A stretch of 64,000 nt of DNA, taken from the NCBI RefSeq assembly GCF_000021485.1, contig NC_011761.1:1332001-1396000 (forward strand). The letters are read 5' to 3'. The position numbers and the translations under genes are program-made. How positions within the stretch are numbered: the stretch's first letter is position 1; every line of letters begins with the position of its first letter. Below are positions 60,226-64,000 of this stretch, piece by piece. The DNA is from Acidithiobacillus ferrooxidans ATCC 23270. Lineage in GTDB: Bacteria; Pseudomonadota; Gammaproteobacteria; Acidithiobacillales; Acidithiobacillaceae. The notes under the pieces are model-generated. The model was not told the DNA's origin. It did not search any database and saw only the letters and a program-made list of their open reading frames with translations.

Positions 60226-63200
60226 ATGCCCGTCCCCACCCCGTCCCGTTCCGGGAACAACGCCGAAAAGAAAGACCATCGTCTTGAGCTTGCCGACAGA
60301 CTGATTGAACAGATCGAACAGGGCACGGCGCGATGGCAGCGCCCCTGGAAGGCTGGAGAGATCCTTGCGCCCGTGAATGCGGTGACCGGAAAGCCCTACC
60401 GTGGGGTGAATTACGAAAACCTGATGGTTTTTTCGCCGGACCCGTCTGATCCTCGCTGGTGTACCTACAAACAGGCCCAGGAGCAGGGCTGGCAGGTGCG
60501 CCAGGGTGCTTCCGGCTTGCCGCTGGAAGTCTGGAAGGAATACGAGCACAAGCGCACAGAGGAAGAAATCCAGCGATTGGAGAAACAGGGTGTGACAGAT
60601 CCCGAGCCGACGGAGCGCCGGCTGGGTGTCCGGTATTACACCGTGTTTCACGCCTCGCAGATGGACGGCATCCCGCCTCTGGAGCGCCAGGAGCCGGACC
60701 TGAAACTGGAGGGCAAGCCGGATGTGCGGTTGCCAAAGCTGGCCGAGCACCTGGGCGTGGAATTGCGGTACGGCGGCGGCCGGGCGTTTTATCGTCCGTC
60801 GGAAGACCGGGTGCAGATGCCTCCCGTGGAATTTTTCGAGCAGGCTGTGGGGCATGACACCACCCTCCTGCACGAACTGTCCCATGCCACAGGTCATGAG
60901 AGACGACTGAACCGCGATCTGAAAAACTCCTTCGGCAGTGAGAAGTACGCCATTGAGGAGTTGCGGGCGGAGATGTCGGCGGCCATGACCGCGGCGAGTT
61001 TGGGGATCGGCTTTGATCCCGCATCCCAGGACCTGGAAGAAGGCCGCGAGATGGGTAATTCCGCAGCCTACCTCGCTTCATGGCTCAAAGCCCTGCCGAA
61101 GAAAGAGCGCAAGCAGATCCTGATGCAGGCCATCAAAGATGCCCAGGGGATCAGCGACTATCTGATCGAACGGACGCCGGAATTGCAGGTGGAGCAGGAG
61201 CGACCAGCCCTCTCCCGTGGCGATTACGTCCGATACAGGAATGAGATTAGGCAAGAGGTTGAGGGCGTGGTGTTTGACGCCGCCCAGGCCGGTGAAGCGA
61301 CGCGACTGAGGCGCATCTACCGGTGGCCCAACGGCACCCCCGGCCTGGACGGGGCGGACCACATCGCGCCCACGGTACTGCCTAATGACCTGGTGGAACA
61401 CATCCCGGGCGCTGTCATCCCCGGTCCGGATCTGGACGCCATCGATCCGCAGACCGATGCGTACCAACGCACCATGGGCATGGACGATTCGCGCGATCGG
61501 GCGGGCCGCGCCGTGCTCATGGCGGTCGAAACCGCACGCGGGCAGCCGGAGCGGGCGGCGGCCCTGCAGGCGGCAGCCTTGCCGGAACGCGCCCTGGACT
61601 CGGAGCTGATTGCGTTTCTTGAAAACCGCAACAGCGTCCGGCAAGGCGAACACCCGGACTTTGCCGGACTGAGCGATCTCGTCGCCAATGCCGAAGCCTT
61701 CGTGGAGCGGCAAGGCCGTACCGATCCCCAGCGTTCCGCGCAATGGGCCAGAGCGCTTCAGGAAAGCCCGGTGGCTTATGGCGAGGCTGTGGGCCTCAGT
61801 CCGGCCACGGCGGGTCTCGTTGCTACTCAGCTGAATGCGGGGGTGCAGCGCATGGAACGACCCCAGGTCGGCGATCTCGTGCGTTTTGAACCGCATGAAC
61901 CGGGCGTGACATCCAGTCCCTTCTCAGGACGGATCATCACGGCCCTGGATACCTCTGGCGGCGATATCCGCTATCAGTTGCGGGCGGAGACGGGGCCAGA
62001 TCAGGGTATGGAGGCACGGGTCTATGGTCGAGACGGACAGTTCCGCGAGATCGCTCTGGAGCAGGCCGTGGGATTCGACCGGGCTCTCGCTCCAGAGGCA
62101 AAGAAAGCCCCCCAGATGAAGGAACAGGCGCTTCAGGAGTACCAGGCGTTTTACGCCCAGTTGCCACAGCGGGAAGAGAAACTGGTGACGGTAGTCCGCG
62201 AGCGCTCCGAGCGTCTGGCTCCGGCGGATTTTCGGGGCTTCTCCGACATGATGCGGGATTTCCGCACAGGCGTGGACGATACCTTTGGGGTCCTCCGGGA
62301 GGGAGAAAACCGGGGAGCGTCGGCCCCGGAATTGCGCCTGGCGCAGGCATTCTCTCTGGAAGAAATTTCCGATCTGCCCGCCGTCCAAACCGCCCATGAC
62401 CAGGCAAGACGGCTTGGCGAGCGATTTCACGATCTGGACCGGGAAATCCGGGACACTTTCAAGGCACGGCTCAGGGAGCATGGCAAGGCACTGCTGGAGT
62501 CCGGCAGCCTGCGCGAACCCCGGGAAATCGCGCAGGCGACCTACTGGAAGCACGGGATTGAGGCAAGTCCGGACAGCCCGATGATCGGAAAAGTGGTCGG
62601 GGCGATTCAGGACAAGGATCTCAAAACCCTGCTGGGAATGATTGGCCACAACAGCCAAAACCCGGGATCGGAAGAGGTATTTACGCACATTACGGGTGTA
62701 AAACTGGGCAAGACCCAAAAAGAACGGGTCGCACAGTTGCTGGACTGGGCCGGCCCTGAAAAGGCGCAGGCCCTGCGGGAAAGCAATGCGCTGGCGGAGC
62801 GGGAACGGGAAGCTCGGGGCTTGCGGGATGGCGTGGTCAGCGCCTGGGCGGATCTGAAGGGTCTGCGCGTGGATGTTGGTGGCCAGGTGGTGAATGGACA
62901 GGAGTATGTAACGCTGAAAGTCGCAGGCGGCCAGGATCGCATTGCTTCTGGCAAGGAGGGTGCGGCAACCACGTACCATCTGGTCAATGACCGGGGCGAG
63001 TATTCCCGCGTCAAGGACGTGCGGTTCACGGCCTTTGCCAAGCGGGTTTTGGCCATGGACGCCGATGGTATGGTGCGTAACGCCCTGGAGAAGGCGGACA
63101 TTGTGCAAGGGATTGCGCCGGAAGGGGTTACCCCGAAACCGGCTGCCGATCTTCAGAAAGAGCAAAAAACATCAGAAGCTCCCGGGAAGAACGCCTACGA

Positions 63201-64000
63201 GCAAAAAATCGAGGCGCGCAAGGAACGGTATCTTGCCCTTTCGGAAAAGACCCGGGCGCGGGCGAAAGCCCGCATGGAGCAGGCCAGGCGCATGGCGGAC
63301 GCCATCCCTTTTGGTCAGCCGATCCTGGTTGGCCACCACAGCGAAAAACGCGATCGAAAGTTTCGTGAGCGTATCCACCAGAACTTTGGCAAAGGCTTCG
63401 ACCTGCTGGAGAAGGCAGCGTATTACGAACGCCGCGCCAAGGGCGTCAACGACTACGCCATCAGCGCGGATGATCCGGATGCCGTGAAAAAACTCAGGGA
63501 ACGGGTGGAGAATCTGAAGTCTTCCCAGGAGCGCATGAAGGCGGCGAACGCCGCCATCCGCAAACATCAGAAGGAGGGCCCCGAGGCGCAGCAGGCGGCC
63601 CTGGAGCGTCTGGGTTTCCAGCCGGACCGGGCAAAAGCCATTTTGACCCCGGATGTCATGGGGACCGTGGGTTTTGCGTCGTACTCCCTCAGCAACAATA
63701 ACGCCAACATCCGGCGGCTGGAAGATCGTATTCAGATCCTGGAAAAGGCCCAGGCCCTGGAGGACCGTGAGACACCGTATGCCTGGGGAACGGTTCGGGA
63801 GAACAGGGAGATCAACCGCATCCAGTTCCGGTTCGAGGACAAGCCTGACGAAGAGGTCCGCAATCTCATGAAGTCGAGCGGCTTTCGGTGGGCGCCTTCC
63901 GAGGGCGCCTGGCAACGGCAGTGGACGGGCAATGCCGTATATGCCGCGCGGGATGTTATCAAAAAGCTGGACGCACTGATGCCGCCCGAGCAGACGGTGG
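60226..64000 (+). CDS. ArdC-zincin-DUF3560 polyvalent protein (3' partial)
   Basis: The frame is open from ATG 60226 (GGAGAG site) to the window edge, 1258 codons without a stop. Domains in order: ArdC-type ssDNA-binding N-terminus (about 18-110, RWQRPWKAGEILAPVNAVTG), a zincin metallopeptidase with HELSH at 216-220 and a following ATGHE, a long helical middle, and DUF3560 from about 1010 (ILVGHHSEKRDRKFRER). Such polyvalent proteins enter with conjugative DNA and protect it from restriction or toxins. It is the strongest sign that the element is conjugative or mobilisable. The end lies outside the window. Confidence 0.88.
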   Translation, partial: MPVPTPSRSGNNAEKKDHRLELADRLIEQIEQGTARWQRPWKAGEILAPVNAVTGKPYRGVNYENLMVFSPDPSDPRWCTYKQAQEQGWQVRQGASGLPLEVWKEYEHKRTEEEIQRLEKQGVTDPEPTERRLGVRYYTVFHASQMDGIPPLERQEPDLKLEGKPDVRLPKLAEHLGVELRYGGGRAFYRPSEDRVQMPPVEFFEQAVGHDTTLLHELSHATGHERRLNRDLKNSFGSEKYAIEELRAEMSAAMTAASLGIGFDPASQDLEEGREMGNSAAYLASWLKALPKKERKQILMQAIKDAQGISDYLIERTPELQVEQERPALSRGDYVRYRNEIRQEVEGVVFDAAQAGEATRLRRIYRWPNGTPGLDGADHIAPTVLPNDLVEHIPGAVIPGPDLDAIDPQTDAYQRTMGMDDSRDRAGRAVLMAVETARGQPERAAALQAAALPERALDSELIAFLENRNSVRQGEHPDFAGLSDLVANAEAFVERQGRTDPQRSAQWARALQESPVAYGEAVGLSPATAGLVATQLNAGVQRMERPQVGDLVRFEPHEPGVTSSPFSGRIITALDTSGGDIRYQLRAETGPDQGMEARVYGRDGQFREIALEQAVGFDRALAPEAKKAPQMKEQALQEYQAFYAQLPQREEKLVTVVRERSERLAPADFRGFSDMMRDFRTGVDDTFGVLREGENRGASAPELRLAQAFSLEEISDLPAVQTAHDQARRLGERFHDLDREIRDTFKARLREHGKALLESGSLREPREIAQATYWKHGIEASPDSPMIGKVVGAIQDKDLKTLLGMIGHNSQNPGSEEVFTHITGVKLGKTQKERVAQLLDWAGPEKAQALRESNALAEREREARGLRDGVVSAWADLKGLRVDVGGQVVNGQEYVTLKVAGGQDRIASGKEGAATTYHLVNDRGEYSRVKDVRFTAFAKRVLAMDADGMVRNALEKADIVQGIAPEGVTPKPAADLQKEQKTSEAPGKNAYEQKIEARKERYLALSEKTRARAKARMEQARRMADAIPFGQPILVGHHSEKRDRKFRERIHQNFGKGFDLLEKAAYYERRAKGVNDYAISADDPDAVKKLRERVENLKSSQERMKAANAAIRKHQKEGPEAQQAALERLGFQPDRAKAILTPDVMGTVGFASYSLSNNNANIRRLEDRIQILEKAQALEDRETPYAWGTVRENREINRIQFRFEDKPDEEVRNLMKSSGFRWAPSEGAWQRQWTGNAVYAARDVIKKLDALMPPEQTV

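Noticed and set aside
61924-63165. 413-codon minus-strand frame
   Set aside because: Antisense to the ArdC-like gene, which is open through the whole region with recognisable domains.
15000-64000. Second attachment-site copy of the tRNA-Val 3' end
   Set aside because: Looked for the T-arm plus acceptor sequence by eye on the plus strand and saw none; the element probably ends outside the window.

Overview
The window looks like a chromosomal segment of an acidophilic chemolithotroph of the Acidithiobacillus type. The evidence is a moderately GC-rich genome, the tail of a nif-type cluster with molybdenum genes beside it, a sucrose synthase/sucrose-phosphate synthase operon, and a conserved core that ends at a tRNA gene carrying a large integrated element. 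The genus is an inference from gene content; no rRNA or core marker is present to fix it.

Core chromosome (1-14,954). The left end holds the 3' end of a probable nitrogen-fixation operon: a DegT-fold protein lacking the PLP lysine, a 2Fe-2S ferredoxin, a 74-residue protein and a SIR2-like protein. ModD and a molbindin follow on the other strand. Next come a succinate-semialdehyde-type dehydrogenase, a group II truncated haemoglobin and an MFS transporter. A tight four-gene operon (MscS-like channel, PfkB sugar kinase, sucrose-phosphate synthase with a fused phosphatase, sucrose synthase) suggests sucrose turnover tied to osmotic stress. An Ogt methyltransferase and a DUF202 membrane protein lead to tRNA-Val(CAC).

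Integrated element (15,030 to the right edge). A tyrosine integrase ends 20 bp from the tRNA 3' end and sits last in a chain of overlapping small genes with an AlpA-like excisionase. A BrnT/BrnA-like pair and an HTH/HipA-like kinase/DUF3037 operon follow. A Cro-like gene diverges from the latter and leads a replication module: DUF1376 protein, DnaC-like loader, unknown protein, Dam methylase and SSB. Four copies of an 11-bp operator (TAGCGSCGCTA) lie in the two divergent regulatory regions. GAAACGTTTC iterons inside the DUF1376 gene look like an origin, as in the lambda O gene.

Defence island (25.8-39.8 kb). It contains a 2198-residue DUF4011-helicase-nuclease protein (Hhe-like), an AT-rich unrecognised two-gene operon (soluble protein plus four-helix membrane protein), a complete type I restriction-modification system and a VapBC pair.

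Cargo and decay (40-60 kb). A cluster of HU/IHF-family genes is followed by broken genes (YafQ toxin, SIMPL protein, GAF protein, TIR-like protein) among IS21, IS66, IS3 and other transposase remnants. A complete YbhGFSR-like ABC export operon and a PIN-domain toxin-antitoxin pair are intact. One IS3 copy has terminal repeats and a 4-bp target duplication. The window ends inside a giant ArdC/zincin/DUF3560 protein of the type found on conjugative elements. The second attachment site was not found, so the element probably continues beyond 64,000.
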